Shown here piece after piece: positions 6,261 through 14,378 of a DNA stretch of 64,000 nt (position 1 is its first letter; every line of letters starts with the position of its first letter). The DNA comes from Cereibacter_A sp052244495 (GTDB lineage: Bacteria; Pseudomonadota; Alphaproteobacteria; Rhodobacterales; Rhodobacteraceae), in the NCBI GenBank assembly GCA_052244495.1, contig JBQPXH010000011.1; one strand, given 5' to 3'. The position numbers and the translations under genes are program-made. Below the pieces are notes generated by a model that saw nothing but the letters and a program-made list of their open reading frames with translations, was not told the DNA's origin and made no database searches.

Positions 6261-8081
6261 ATGGCTAAGGACTTCGCTTCCCGAGGCGATCTGCGCCTCA
6301 TCCCGCTCGCCGAGCTCCGGCTCTCGCCCCTGAACAGTCGTCAGGAGATCGCGGCCGAGGAGGTCGAGGCCATGGCCGAGAGCCTCGCCGTCGCGGGGCT
6401 CCTGCAGAACCTGATCGGCCATCTGACACCCACGGGCATCGAGATCGTGGGCGGCGGCACCCGGCTCCGCGCGCTGCAGCTCCTCGCGGCCGAGGGCTGG
6501 AGCAGGCCCCCGGATCTCATTCCGATAGATCCGGTGCCGGTGAAGGTGACGGCCGACCTGCAGGAGGCGGTGGCCTGGGCCGGCACCGAGAACAGCGCCC
6601 GCTCGGCGCTGCACCCGGCCGACGAGGTCCGCGCCTATGCCGCCATGCGCGAGCGCGGCGCGAGCCTGTCGCGGATCGCGCGCAGCTTCGCGCGCTCCGA
6701 GGCCCATGTCGAACGGCGGCTGAAGCTCGCGGACCTGCCGGCCGAGGCGCTGGCGGCGCTGCGGGCGAACGAGATCTCGCTCGAGATGGCGAAGGCGCTG
6801 ACGCTGGCGCCGAGCGGCGAGCGCTGCCTCGAAGTTCTCGCTTCGGTGCGCGGGCGCGACGTGCGGCCGGAGCAGGTCCGGCGCGAGCTCACGCCCGGGA
6901 CCGTGCCCTCGACCGACCGGCGCGCGGTCTTCGTGGGGCTCGAGGCCTATCTCGCCGCCGGCGGAACCTCTCAGCGCGATCTCTTCGCCGACCGGACGCT
7001 TCTGGAGGACGAGGCGCTTCTCGACCGGCTCTTCGCCGAGAAGGGCGCGGCCGAGGCCGAGCGGAACCGCGTGGAAGAGGGTTGGGAATGGGCGACGTGG
7101 GTGCCGGAGGAGTACGTCTCCTGGACCGCGACGCAGAAGCTGGTGCGGCTCCATGCCCGTCCGGGGAAGCTCTCGGAGGGAGAGGAAGCGGAGCTCGCGG
7201 CGCTCGAGGAACGCGAGGCCGACGACACCCTCGACGAGGCCGGCTGCGCGCGCATGGCCGAGCTCGAAGCCCGGCGCGCGGGCGGCTTCACCGACGCGCA
7301 GCGCGCCTCGGCCGGGATCTTCGTCTATTGCAGCAGCCGGGAAGGACTCTCGGTCGAGCGGGCCTATCAGCAGCCGCGGGCGGTCCCGCGGGGCGCGGCC
7401 GAGGCGGCGCCCGACCTGCCGCAATCGCTGATCGAGGACCTGCACCGGATCCGGCTCGGAGCGCTGCAGGCGCGGCTGATGGACCAGTCCGAGCTCATGC
7501 TCGACCTTCTCGCCTGGTCGCTCGGCGCGGGTCTCCGCCCCTGGGCGCGCCCGCTCGCGATCTCGCCGACCGACCAGCCGATCGCACCGGAGCAGGGGGA
7601 GGGCACGCGCTTCCCGCCGCGGCTCGCGGCGCGGCTCGAGCCCGACACGAGCCTCGGGCCGGACGGCACCCCGGCCGAGTTCGAGGCCTTCCGGGCGCAG
7701 GGCAAGAAGCATCGCAACCAGATCCTGACCGAGGCGCTGGCACGGACCTTCTGCACCGGCAGCTCCGGCCTCTCGGCCGCGCTCGCGCGCCAGCTCGGGG
7801 TCGAAGTGCGCCGGATCTGGACGCCGACCGCCCAGGGCTTCCTCGGCCGCTGCAGCGCGGGCTATCTCGACCGGCTCTGGAGCGAGCTCGTGCCGGCGCC
7901 CGAGGCGGATCCGCTGCATCAGAGCTTCCAGAACCTGAAGAAGGGCGAGAAGGCTAAGCGCCTCGAGGCGCTCTTCGCGGATCCCGCCACGCGCGAGGCT
8001 CTCGGTCTCAGCCGCGAGGACTGCGCGAAGATCGACGTCTGGGTGCCGGCAGAGCTCGACTGGCCGGAGGGGGAGGGATGA
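6261..8081 (+). CDS. ParB/RepB-like protein with long C-terminal extension
   Basis: 606 aa. An N-terminal ParB nuclease-like domain (about residues 12-110) contains 'LIPLAELRLSPLNSRQ', 'AMAESLAVAGLLQNLIG' and 'GGGTRLRALQLL'. A KorB/ParB-type helix-turn-helix follows (about 130-170, GASLSRIARSFARSEAHVERRLKLA). The remaining ~400 residues are acidic and Arg/Glu-rich with no family I recognise. Typical ParB proteins are near 300 aa, so this is about double length. No ParA is encoded in the window, so partition in the usual sense is unlikely; a DNA-clamping or transcription role is an alternative. The GC3-rich codon use suggests long residence in such hosts. Confidence 0.8.
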   Translation: MAKDFASRGDLRLIPLAELRLSPLNSRQEIAAEEVEAMAESLAVAGLLQNLIGHLTPTGIEIVGGGTRLRALQLLAAEGWSRPPDLIPIDPVPVKVTADLQEAVAWAGTENSARSALHPADEVRAYAAMRERGASLSRIARSFARSEAHVERRLKLADLPAEALAALRANEISLEMAKALTLAPSGERCLEVLASVRGRDVRPEQVRRELTPGTVPSTDRRAVFVGLEAYLAAGGTSQRDLFADRTLLEDEALLDRLFAEKGAAEAERNRVEEGWEWATWVPEEYVSWTATQKLVRLHARPGKLSEGEEAELAALEEREADDTLDEAGCARMAELEARRAGGFTDAQRASAGIFVYCSSREGLSVERAYQQPRAVPRGAAEAAPDLPQSLIEDLHRIRLGALQARLMDQSELMLDLLAWSLGAGLRPWARPLAISPTDQPIAPEQGEGTRFPPRLAARLEPDTSLGPDGTPAEFEAFRAQGKKHRNQILTEALARTFCTGSSGLSAALARQLGVEVRRIWTPTAQGFLGRCSAGYLDRLWSELVPAPEADPLHQSFQNLKKGEKAKRLEALFADPATREALGLSREDCAKIDVWVPAELDWPEGEG

Positions 8082-8461
8082 CGGATGCTCTGGATCTGGC
8101 CGAGATCGTGTCGCGGGCCGAGCTCGCGCGGGAGCGGGCGCAACGGGAATGCTCCCGAGAGGCAGTGCCCGCGACGTGGCAGGCCATCGCGGACGATATT
8201 GCGCGCGTCCTGATCGAGGACTGCGGTGCGTGGGTGTCCTGCACCGGCTGCTACGCAACCGATGAAGGCTATCCGTCAGCGGGCACCGATCCGGTATTCG
8301 GCTGCGTTCTGGTGATTGGGTGCCGGGAATGCAAAGGGCTCGGGGCGGTCTGGGATCCGACCGACTGGAGTGCTCTCGCGGCGGAGGACGAGCCGGCGGA
8401 GGGGGACCTCTGCCGGAATGAGCCTCATGCGGCGGCGCCCGGATCGGGTGCCGCGCCATGA
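8078..8461 (+). CDS. Hypothetical protein with zinc-ribbon-like cysteines
   Basis: 127 aa. Two CxxC pairs, CTGC and CREC, about 26 residues apart in the middle of the protein (roughly residues 55-87), have the spacing of a zinc ribbon. Acidic C-terminus. The start overlaps the stop of the ParB-like gene (ATGA) and its stop overlaps the next ATG, so it is tightly coupled in the rightward operon. Function unknown. Confidence 0.6.
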   Translation: MTDALDLAEIVSRAELARERAQRECSREAVPATWQAIADDIARVLIEDCGAWVSCTGCYATDEGYPSAGTDPVFGCVLVIGCRECKGLGAVWDPTDWSALAAEDEPAEGDLCRNEPHAAAPGSGAAP

Positions 8462-8658
8462 GGCGGGCCTCCTTCCGTCAGGTGGACCTGACCCGCGCGA
8501 TCCGCGCGGCCAAGAATGCCGGCATGGATGTCGGGGCCTGCGAGATCATGCCGGACGGGCGCATCGTGATCCGCGAGAGCACGAAGGCACCGCCGGTCGA
8601 CGACGCATTCGGAGCATGGAAGGCAAAACGTGAAGGTCGAGTTGAAGGGCGTTCATAG
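8458..8658 (+). CDS. Small protein upstream of and overlapping the integrase
   Basis: 66 aa, basic at both ends. The core reads AIRAAKNAGMDVGACEIMPDGRIVIRE, a pattern seen in short proteins that precede integrases in alphaproteobacterial prophages; an excisionase-like or accessory role is possible but not shown. Its end overlaps the integrase start by 29 bp, implying translational coupling. Confidence 0.6.
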   Translation: MRRASFRQVDLTRAIRAAKNAGMDVGACEIMPDGRIVIRESTKAPPVDDAFGAWKAKREGRVEGRS

Positions 8659-9724
8659 GGTCCGCCGCAAGTTGGCGAACGGCAGGATCGCCGTCTACCA
8701 CTATGCGTGGCGCGGCGGCCCGAGGATCGACGCGGCCCCCGGAAGCGCCGAGTTCGTGGCGGCCTATAACGCCGCCCACGCGGCGCGGGACCGGCCCGTG
8801 CATCACGACGGCACGCTGCAAGCGTTGATCACGGCCTATCAGAAGACGCCGGCCTTCACCGATCTCGCCGAGGCGACCCGGAAGGGCTACATCCGTCATA
8901 TCCGCCAGATCGAGGCCGACTTCGGCGACATGCCGGTGCAGGCGCTGGCCGATCCGCGCGTCCGGGGCGAGTTCCTCGACTGGCGCGACCGGCTGGCGCA
9001 GAAGAGCAAGCGCAGCGCGGACTATGCCTTCAGCGTCCTCGCCCGGATCCTGTCCTGGGCGCACGACCGGCGGAAGATCCCGGTGAACCCCTGCGAGAAG
9101 CCCGGCCGGCTCTATACGGGCTCACGCGCCGACTCGATCTGGACCGAGGCGCAGATCGCGGCCTTCCTCGCCGCGGCGCCGCGGCCGGTCCGCCTGCCGT
9201 TCCTGCTGGCGATCTGGACCGGGCAGCGCCAGGCCGACATCCTCCAGCTCTCATGGACGGCCTACGATGGAAAGGCGATTCGGCTGCGCCAGAGCAAGAC
9301 CGGCCGGCACATGCTGATTCCGGTGGCCCAGCCGTTGCGCGAGGCGATGGAGGAGGCGAGGGCGCGGCGCAGGACCCTGACCATCTGCGAGACCTCGCGC
9401 GGCCAGCCCTGGACCAGCGACGGCTTCAAGACGAGCTTCGGCAAGGCGCAGGCCTCCGCTGGCATTGAGGGCGTGACGTTTCACGATCTGCGGGGAACGG
9501 CCGTCACCTTCCTCGCGCTCGCCGGCTGCAGCGTTCCGGAGATCGCGGCGCTCACCGGGCACAGCCTCAAGGATGCCGAAGGGATCCTGTCGAAGCACTA
9601 TCTCGGGCGGGATCGTCGCTTGGGAGAATCCGCCGTGGCGAAGCTCGAAAAGCACGGAGTCGGAACGCCCGCTGTAAAACGCGCTGTAAAACGGCGCGGA
9701 CCAGAGGGCGGCGATTCGGTCTAA
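8630..9724 (+). CDS. int: Tyrosine recombinase / phage integrase
   Basis: 364 aa. An N-terminal arm-binding/SAM-like domain (about residues 60-155) precedes the catalytic domain. The catalytic set is visible: Arg200 (WTGQRQADI), His285 and Arg288 (FHDLRGTAVT), His311 (TGHS) and nucleophile Tyr324 (KHYLG). Translation starts at a GTG inside the preceding gene. It ends 15 bp before the 3' end of tRNA-Met, the standard arrangement for an integrase whose attachment site is that tRNA. It is read from the same rightward block as the repressor-controlled early genes. Confidence 0.92.
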   Translation: MKVELKGVHRVRRKLANGRIAVYHYAWRGGPRIDAAPGSAEFVAAYNAAHAARDRPVHHDGTLQALITAYQKTPAFTDLAEATRKGYIRHIRQIEADFGDMPVQALADPRVRGEFLDWRDRLAQKSKRSADYAFSVLARILSWAHDRRKIPVNPCEKPGRLYTGSRADSIWTEAQIAAFLAAAPRPVRLPFLLAIWTGQRQADILQLSWTAYDGKAIRLRQSKTGRHMLIPVAQPLREAMEEARARRRTLTICETSRGQPWTSDGFKTSFGKAQASAGIEGVTFHDLRGTAVTFLALAGCSVPEIAALTGHSLKDAEGILSKHYLGRDRRLGESAVAKLEKHGVGTPAVKRAVKRRGPEGGDSV

Positions 9725-9739
9725 GTGCTTGGAAACCGA

Positions 9740-9816
9740 TGGTGGCGAGGGGGGGACTTGAACCCCCGACCCCACGATTATGAGTCGTGTGCTCTAACCA
9801 GCTGAGCTACCTCGCC
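9740..9816 (-). tRNA. tRNA-Met (CAU), presumed prophage attachment site
   Basis: 77 nt including an encoded CCA. The acceptor stem GGCGAGG pairs with CCTCGCC, the D-arm AGCTCAGCTGGTTAGAGC is canonical, the anticodon loop is CTCATAA (anticodon CAT, complement at 9780-9782) and the T-arm is GGGGGTTCAAGTCCCCC. Elongator Met is the likely identity; a lysidine-modified tRNA-Ile(CAU) cannot be strictly excluded. The prophage abuts the 3' end, so recombination probably lies in the 3' half and regenerates a complete tRNA. Confidence 0.95.
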
Positions 9817-9829
9817 ATCGGTGGACGCT

Positions 9830-9858
9830 GCACTATGGGATGAGCCATGGAGCGTCAA
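9830..9858 (-). promoter_or_regulatory. tRNA-Met promoter
   Basis: Minus-strand -35 TTGACG (9853-9858), 17-bp spacer, -10 TAGTGC (9830-9835), with the start point about 7 nt before the mature 5' end. Because it lies on the chromosome side, the prophage does not separate the tRNA from its promoter. The rest of 9859-10125 contains no gene I can support. Confidence 0.55.
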
Positions 9859-10125
9859 GCGCAAAAAAGCTGGTTTGCGCGCTCTTCACGCCCGTTGTGG
9901 TGACAAGGAACCGAATGCGTGTCCAGGAGCCGCCGCGGGTCGCCCTGTGACAACGCGTGCCGTGCCGCTCAGGTGCTCTGGCACCTGGCGTGGCAGGCGC
10001 GCCGCATGGGGCCCGCGCCCGGCTGAGCCGGTTTCATCGCAAGCCGCGAGGCGCGAGAACGCGGTGCCACCGGGCCGATCAGAAAGCGTTCAGCGTAACT
10101 GTGGCGGGGAGGCGACCCGGGGGAC

Positions 10126-11418
10126 TTACGCGACGCGGGTGCGGCGGCGGCGGCGATGTCCCGGAGGGATACCGAGCATCTCGCGGTATTTCGCGACGGT
10201 TCGGCGCGCGAGGTCCATGCCCTCGGCCGCCAGCGCCTCGACCAGCGCACCGTCGGAGAGGGGCGCGCTGGCGTCCTCTCCCGCGACGAGGCGCGAGATC
10301 GCAGCCCGGATCGCGGCGGCGGATGGCCCCCCCTCCGCCACGCTGCCACTGAACATGCGCCGCAGCCACCACGTCCCCCGCGGCGTGTCCACGCAGGTGC
10401 CCGAGACGACGCGACTCACCGTGCTTTCGTGGATGCCAAGGGCCTCGGCCACGTCGGACATCGTGAGGGGCGCCAGCGCCCCCGGGCCCTCGTCGAGGGC
10501 AGCCTCCTGCCGGGCAAGGATTTCACGGGCCACACGCAGGAGCGTTGCGTTCCGGCTCTCGACCATCCTTCCGACGGCCTGGGCCTGCGCCCAGGCGGCA
10601 CGGGCGACCGGCGTCGAGGGGCGCTTGTCCGGCTTGCGGATCTGCACCGACGGCAAGGCGGATCGGTTCAGCGCGACCTCCCAGCCAGCCTCGGTCTTCG
10701 TGGCGATCAGGTCGGGTTCCCGCACCGGAGCCGCACCCGGATCGAACTGCGCCCCCGGCTTCGGGTTGAAACCGCGGATGAGGCGCAAGCGGGCAGCAAT
10801 CGCCGCTTCATCGACCTCGCAGATGCGGGCAAGCCGTGGGAACGCTCCCTGCGCAACCAGATCGAGGTGATCAAGCATGGTGGACAGGACCTCGTCGAGG
10901 CAGCCGGCCTCGATCGCCTGCAAGCGGAGGCAGTCGGCGAGGTTTCGGGCGAAAAGGCCGGCAGGCTCGATCTTCTGGAGCGTGGCCAGCACGGCCTCCA
11001 CCTCGGCCGTCGCGACTTGGCATTCCTGTGCCACCCGCGCGGGGTCGAGGCCGAGCCAGCCGGACGGCTCCAGCCCCTCGGCGAGGGCGATGGCGATGCG
11101 CCGCCCGGGGTTTCTCGGGAAGAGCCGGTCGATCCGTGCCATTACATGCGCCATCAGGCTGGGCCCGGCTGCGGCCGTCGTGTCGTCCTGCGGCTGCCCG
11201 CCCCCGGCGCCGCGCGGAAGAACTCCGGACCAGCGGGGCAGCCAGTCCGTCGCCTGCACGCGCTCGAGCTGGATATGGGGGTTCTCCGCGGCCTGCTCTT
11301 CCAGATAACGTGTAAGCCCTTCCGCATCGGCATTCAGCACGCGGATCGACGCCGTGAGCCCAAGGTTCAGCTGCAGTCGCTGGGTCTGGGCGATACTGAT
11401 GCGTTGCCTGGATTTCAT
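10126..11418 (-). CDS. rpoN: RNA polymerase sigma-54 factor (RpoN paralogue)
   Basis: 430 aa. Region I (residues 1-50) carries the Gln/Leu-rich activator-interaction segment SIAQTQRLQLNLGLTASIRVL. The core-binding domain follows at about 100-280. A helix-turn-helix (MSDVAEALGIHESTVSRVVS, near 345) and the RpoN box ARRTVAKYREML (about 404-415) bind the -24/-12 promoter. It directs transcription that needs enhancer-binding ATPases. R. sphaeroides-type genomes have several specialised rpoN copies. No nif or flagellar gene is near, so which one this is cannot be told. Start ATG 11418 was chosen over a TTG at 11457; neither has a strong Shine-Dalgarno. Confidence 0.9.
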   Translation of the reverse strand: MKSRQRISIAQTQRLQLNLGLTASIRVLNADAEGLTRYLEEQAAENPHIQLERVQATDWLPRWSGVLPRGAGGGQPQDDTTAAAGPSLMAHVMARIDRLFPRNPGRRIAIALAEGLEPSGWLGLDPARVAQECQVATAEVEAVLATLQKIEPAGLFARNLADCLRLQAIEAGCLDEVLSTMLDHLDLVAQGAFPRLARICEVDEAAIAARLRLIRGFNPKPGAQFDPGAAPVREPDLIATKTEAGWEVALNRSALPSVQIRKPDKRPSTPVARAAWAQAQAVGRMVESRNATLLRVAREILARQEAALDEGPGALAPLTMSDVAEALGIHESTVSRVVSGTCVDTPRGTWWLRRMFSGSVAEGGPSAAAIRAAISRLVAGEDASAPLSDGALVEALAAEGMDLARRTVAKYREMLGIPPGHRRRRRTRVA

Positions 11419-11670
11419 GATCGGCCCGAGCGTAGCGCCCGTCTGCACCCCGCGCAACCGGATGGTGAGTTGCGGCCGAACGATATTTCTTCAGATTGAT
11501 CCGCAGTGCAGATTTGCGGTTCGGCCGCGACCCGTTCGCCAGAGCGCAACAGTCGCTGACCCTTTGCGGCTGACACGCGCAGTCGACCCCGCCGGGAGAG
11601 CGGTCGGTGCTAAGGTCCGTCCCATGGTTCGAGGCATTTCAGCCTGCCGCGGCCGGTCCTGCCGCTGCCG

Positions 11671-12768
11671 TCAGGCCCGGAACTGGCTCATGAATTTCCG
11701 GTCGATCCGGTCCTTCCACCGCCAGAGCCACGCCCCTTCGAGCCTCAGGCCGAACTTGTCGGCGACGGCGACACGGCCTCCGCAGGAGATCAGCTTGAGA
11801 TAATCCCTTTGCGGGTGATACTGCCGCAGTTGCCCGCCCTTCAGGGCCGCCTCAAGATTTGACCGCAGCACCGGAGCCTCGCGAACCGCGAAAACGCCGG
11901 CCTTCGGGCGGGGCGCATGTGTGAGATGCGCGCAATCGCCGGCCGCAAAGACGGCGGGATCGGAGGTCTGCAGCGTCGGCCCCACCCGCAGGAAGCCGCC
12001 CTCGAGATCGAGACCTGTGCGGGCAAGCCACTCCTGCGGCTGCGCCCCCGCCACGGCGAGGGTGAAGTCCGACTCCAGACGGGTCCCATCCGTGCAGAGG
12101 ACCGCGTCCGGTTCGATCCGGGAGACCTCGATACGGGTCAGCAGCCGGATACCCAGCCGCGCTGCGCAGCCGAGAAGCGCCTTGCGCGTTCCGGCGGCGA
12201 GGCCGGACAGGGGAGTGGATGTCCGCTCGATCACCGTGATGCGGGGATGGGCGCCGGCCTCCTGCAACCTGAAGGCGGCGGCCATGGCGAGTTCGATCCC
12301 TCCGGTTCCGCCGCCGATCACCACCATCCGCGGCTCGGGCGGACAGTTCGACACGAAATGGTCCCAGCGGTCGGAGAACGGTCCGAGCGGCTTGGCCGCC
12401 ACCGCATGGTCGGTCGCGCCCGGAACCTGCAGGCCGGAGGTAATGCCCGTGTCGATCGAGGCCACGTGGTAGTCCAGCGATGCGCCTTCGGCGAGGAGGA
12501 TCCGGCGCGAGCGGGGATCGAGGCCGATGGCGCGATCGAGGACGAGACGCGCACCCTTCCGCTCTACCAGCGCGGCGAGATCGATCATCATCTCCGAGCG
12601 GGTGTAGTGGCCGGCGACATGGCCCGGCAGCATTCCGGTGTAGGGCGCCGAAGGCTCCGGGTTGATCAGCGTGACCCGTGTGTCGGCCATGGGGGTCCAG
12701 GCGTTCAGGACCAGGGCATGGGCATGTCCGCCGCCGACAAGGACCAGATCCCGGAGGCCGCCGCCCAT
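11671..12768 (-). CDS. FAD/NAD(P) flavoprotein of the SelD-fusion type, without SelD domain
   Basis: 365 aa. FAD-binding LVLVGGGHAHALVL at the N-terminus, a second Rossmann motif MVVIGGGTGGIELAMA near residue 150, and 'AAGDCAHL' near 290 for the FAD pyrophosphate. In many bacteria this NDH-2-like module is the N-terminal half of a bifunctional selenide, water dikinase, and the sequence 'LKLISCGG...LWRWKDRIDRKFM' is its usual last segment. Here the ORF stops right after it, and no SelD sequence follows before rpoN. It starts directly after the stop of selU, whose substrate needs selenophosphate, so a selenium-related redox role is inferred. Confidence 0.75.
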   Translation of the reverse strand: MGGGLRDLVLVGGGHAHALVLNAWTPMADTRVTLINPEPSAPYTGMLPGHVAGHYTRSEMMIDLAALVERKGARLVLDRAIGLDPRSRRILLAEGASLDYHVASIDTGITSGLQVPGATDHAVAAKPLGPFSDRWDHFVSNCPPEPRMVVIGGGTGGIELAMAAAFRLQEAGAHPRITVIERTSTPLSGLAAGTRKALLGCAARLGIRLLTRIEVSRIEPDAVLCTDGTRLESDFTLAVAGAQPQEWLARTGLDLEGGFLRVGPTLQTSDPAVFAAGDCAHLTHAPRPKAGVFAVREAPVLRSNLEAALKGGQLRQYHPQRDYLKLISCGGRVAVADKFGLRLEGAWLWRWKDRIDRKFMSQFRA

Positions 12769-13821
12769 TCAGCGCACCGCCACGTGCTCGACACGCTCGG
12801 CAATCCGGGCGGCCAATGCGGGAAGGTCATCCAGCGTCTCGGCTTCCACCACCTCCCGGGTGCCACCCGACCGCTCGCGGTGCTTCACGTAGCGCGGGTC
12901 GTAGTGCCGCTCCATCAGGCCCGCCGCCAGTTCCTCGTATCGGCCGGACGCGGCCATTCCGTGCCAATCCTCGATAAGCTTGGCCGGATGCAGCGGTCGC
13001 AGCAACTCGATGATCTGTCCGAGCCTTTCCGCATCCTCCACCAGATCGCGGTAGGCGCGGACGAGGTAGGCAGCCCGCGCGGGAAGTGGCGCCGACACCT
13101 CGATCCTCGGCGCGCTCCGCATGGCCTTCCAGAGGCCCGGTGGCAGGCGGACGTCGCCCACCTTGCTCGATTCTGCCTCGACCACCACCGGCCGGGCCGG
13201 ATCGAGCCGCGACAGCGCAACCGCCAGACTGCTCTCGAAGCCGCGCTGCGCCGGCTGCCCGCCTGCCATCGCGCCGAACAGCGAGCCACGGTGGTTGGCG
13301 AGACCTTCGAGGTCGAGGACCTGCACCCCCAAGGCCGCGAGATGGCCCAGAAGGCCGGTCTTCGCGGCGCCGGTATTGCCGTCGATAACGACGACGGGTG
13401 GCCGCACCGGCGCCTCGTAAAGCTCTCGCGACACGAGACCCCGCCAAGCCTTGTAGCCGCCCTCCAGCACCTCGACGCGCCAGCCGATCTGGCTGAGGAT
13501 CATCGCGAAGGAATTCGAGCGCTGACCTCCGCGCCAGCAATAGACGAGCGGCTGCCATCCGCCCGGACGGTCGGCCAGCACCTCCTCGATGTGGCGCGCC
13601 GCGTTGCGCGCAACCAGGGCCGCACCGATCTTCCGGGCCGAGAAAGGGTTGACCTGCTTGTAGATCGTGCCCACGCGAGCCCGCTCCTCGTTATCGAGGA
13701 CCGGAAGGTTGATGGCCCCGGGCACACGGTCTTCCTGCCACTCGGCGGGTGAACGGACGTCGATCACGTCGTCGAAGCCGTGGTCGATGAGCTGAGAGAG
13801 ATCTGTCGCGCGGAAAGCCAT
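12769..13821 (-). CDS. selU: tRNA 2-selenouridine synthase
   Basis: 350 aa, the usual size. An N-terminal rhodanese domain has the catalytic Cys95 in YCWRGGQRS. A C-terminal P-loop domain begins at GNTGAAKT (148-155), where the common GxTGxGKT has Ala in place of the last Gly. The enzyme (MnmH/SelU/YbbB) replaces sulfur by selenium at the wobble 2-thiouridine of tRNAs for Lys, Glu and Gln, first geranylating it. It is first of a two-gene unit with the flavoprotein at 11671, with no spacing between them. SelD is needed to supply selenophosphate and is not in the window. Confidence 0.93.
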   Translation of the reverse strand: MAFRATDLSQLIDHGFDDVIDVRSPAEWQEDRVPGAINLPVLDNEERARVGTIYKQVNPFSARKIGAALVARNAARHIEEVLADRPGGWQPLVYCWRGGQRSNSFAMILSQIGWRVEVLEGGYKAWRGLVSRELYEAPVRPPVVVIDGNTGAAKTGLLGHLAALGVQVLDLEGLANHRGSLFGAMAGGQPAQRGFESSLAVALSRLDPARPVVVEAESSKVGDVRLPPGLWKAMRSAPRIEVSAPLPARAAYLVRAYRDLVEDAERLGQIIELLRPLHPAKLIEDWHGMAASGRYEELAAGLMERHYDPRYVKHRERSGGTREVVEAETLDDLPALAARIAERVEHVAVR

Positions 13822-13964
13822 GCGCTCTCCTAGCCTGCCGCACGCCGCTTGGCCAGAAGCCCCGCACGGCCCTCCCGGTATCCCGCGCGGACAGGCCTGC
13901 GTTCCCGGGCACACAAAGCCAGGGCGGATGCCGCCATTCCCTTGTCGGTGAATGGCGGGACGCG

Positions 13965-14318
13965 TCAGTTCTTCGGCTTCATCGACGTGTCGACCAGTTC
14001 GGCCTTTTTCCGCTGCGCCCATTCGCGCCCGGGATCGCCTCCCCAGAGAAGCCAGCCCACATATTCCGGCGAGGGATCCTCCTCGTTGCCGAAATTGCGA
14101 TCGGCCTTGTGCACCTCCTGCCTGTCGAAGAAATTCACCATCCGCTTGATCGTCTGCGGAGAAAGCGACTTTCTTCCCTTCAGGTCGCGGGCACGGGCGA
14201 CGCCTACGTTCGTTCCGCCGCGCTTGTACTTCCGCCGAAGCTCCAGCCCCCGCTCGGCCACCGAGGCGACCTCCGGCGGCGGCGTCAGATCCACGGTCCT
14301 GTCTTTTATCTTAACCAT
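13965..14318 (-). CDS. Conserved hypothetical protein with WLLWGGDxG motif
   Basis: 117 aa, basic. The part SLSPQTIKRMVNFFDRQEVHKADR, followed by EYVGWLLWGGDPGREWA, matches a motif widespread in short phage-associated proteins, where it usually reads as 'GxIAWxLWGGDAGxxWA'. No prophage genes adjoin it here, so it may be a relic or a domesticated gene. Monocistronic between selU and the ABC exporter, leftward. Function unknown. Confidence 0.6.
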   Translation of the reverse strand: MVKIKDRTVDLTPPPEVASVAERGLELRRKYKRGGTNVGVARARDLKGRKSLSPQTIKRMVNFFDRQEVHKADRNFGNEEDPSPEYVGWLLWGGDPGREWAQRKKAELVDTSMKPKN

Positions 14319-14378
14319 ACCAGTCCCCCCACGGAAACACTGCCTAACGCGCGGAGACGTGGTAAGGTTCCAGCCATC

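Noticed and set aside
6111..8459. A 782-codon open frame on the minus strand
   Set aside because: Opposite the ParB-like gene; composition is that of a shadow frame.
9661..9695. Two copies of CGCTGTAAAACG near the integrase end
   Set aside because: They encode a repeated Ala-Val-Lys-Arg in the integrase tail; two copies alone do not support an att arm site.
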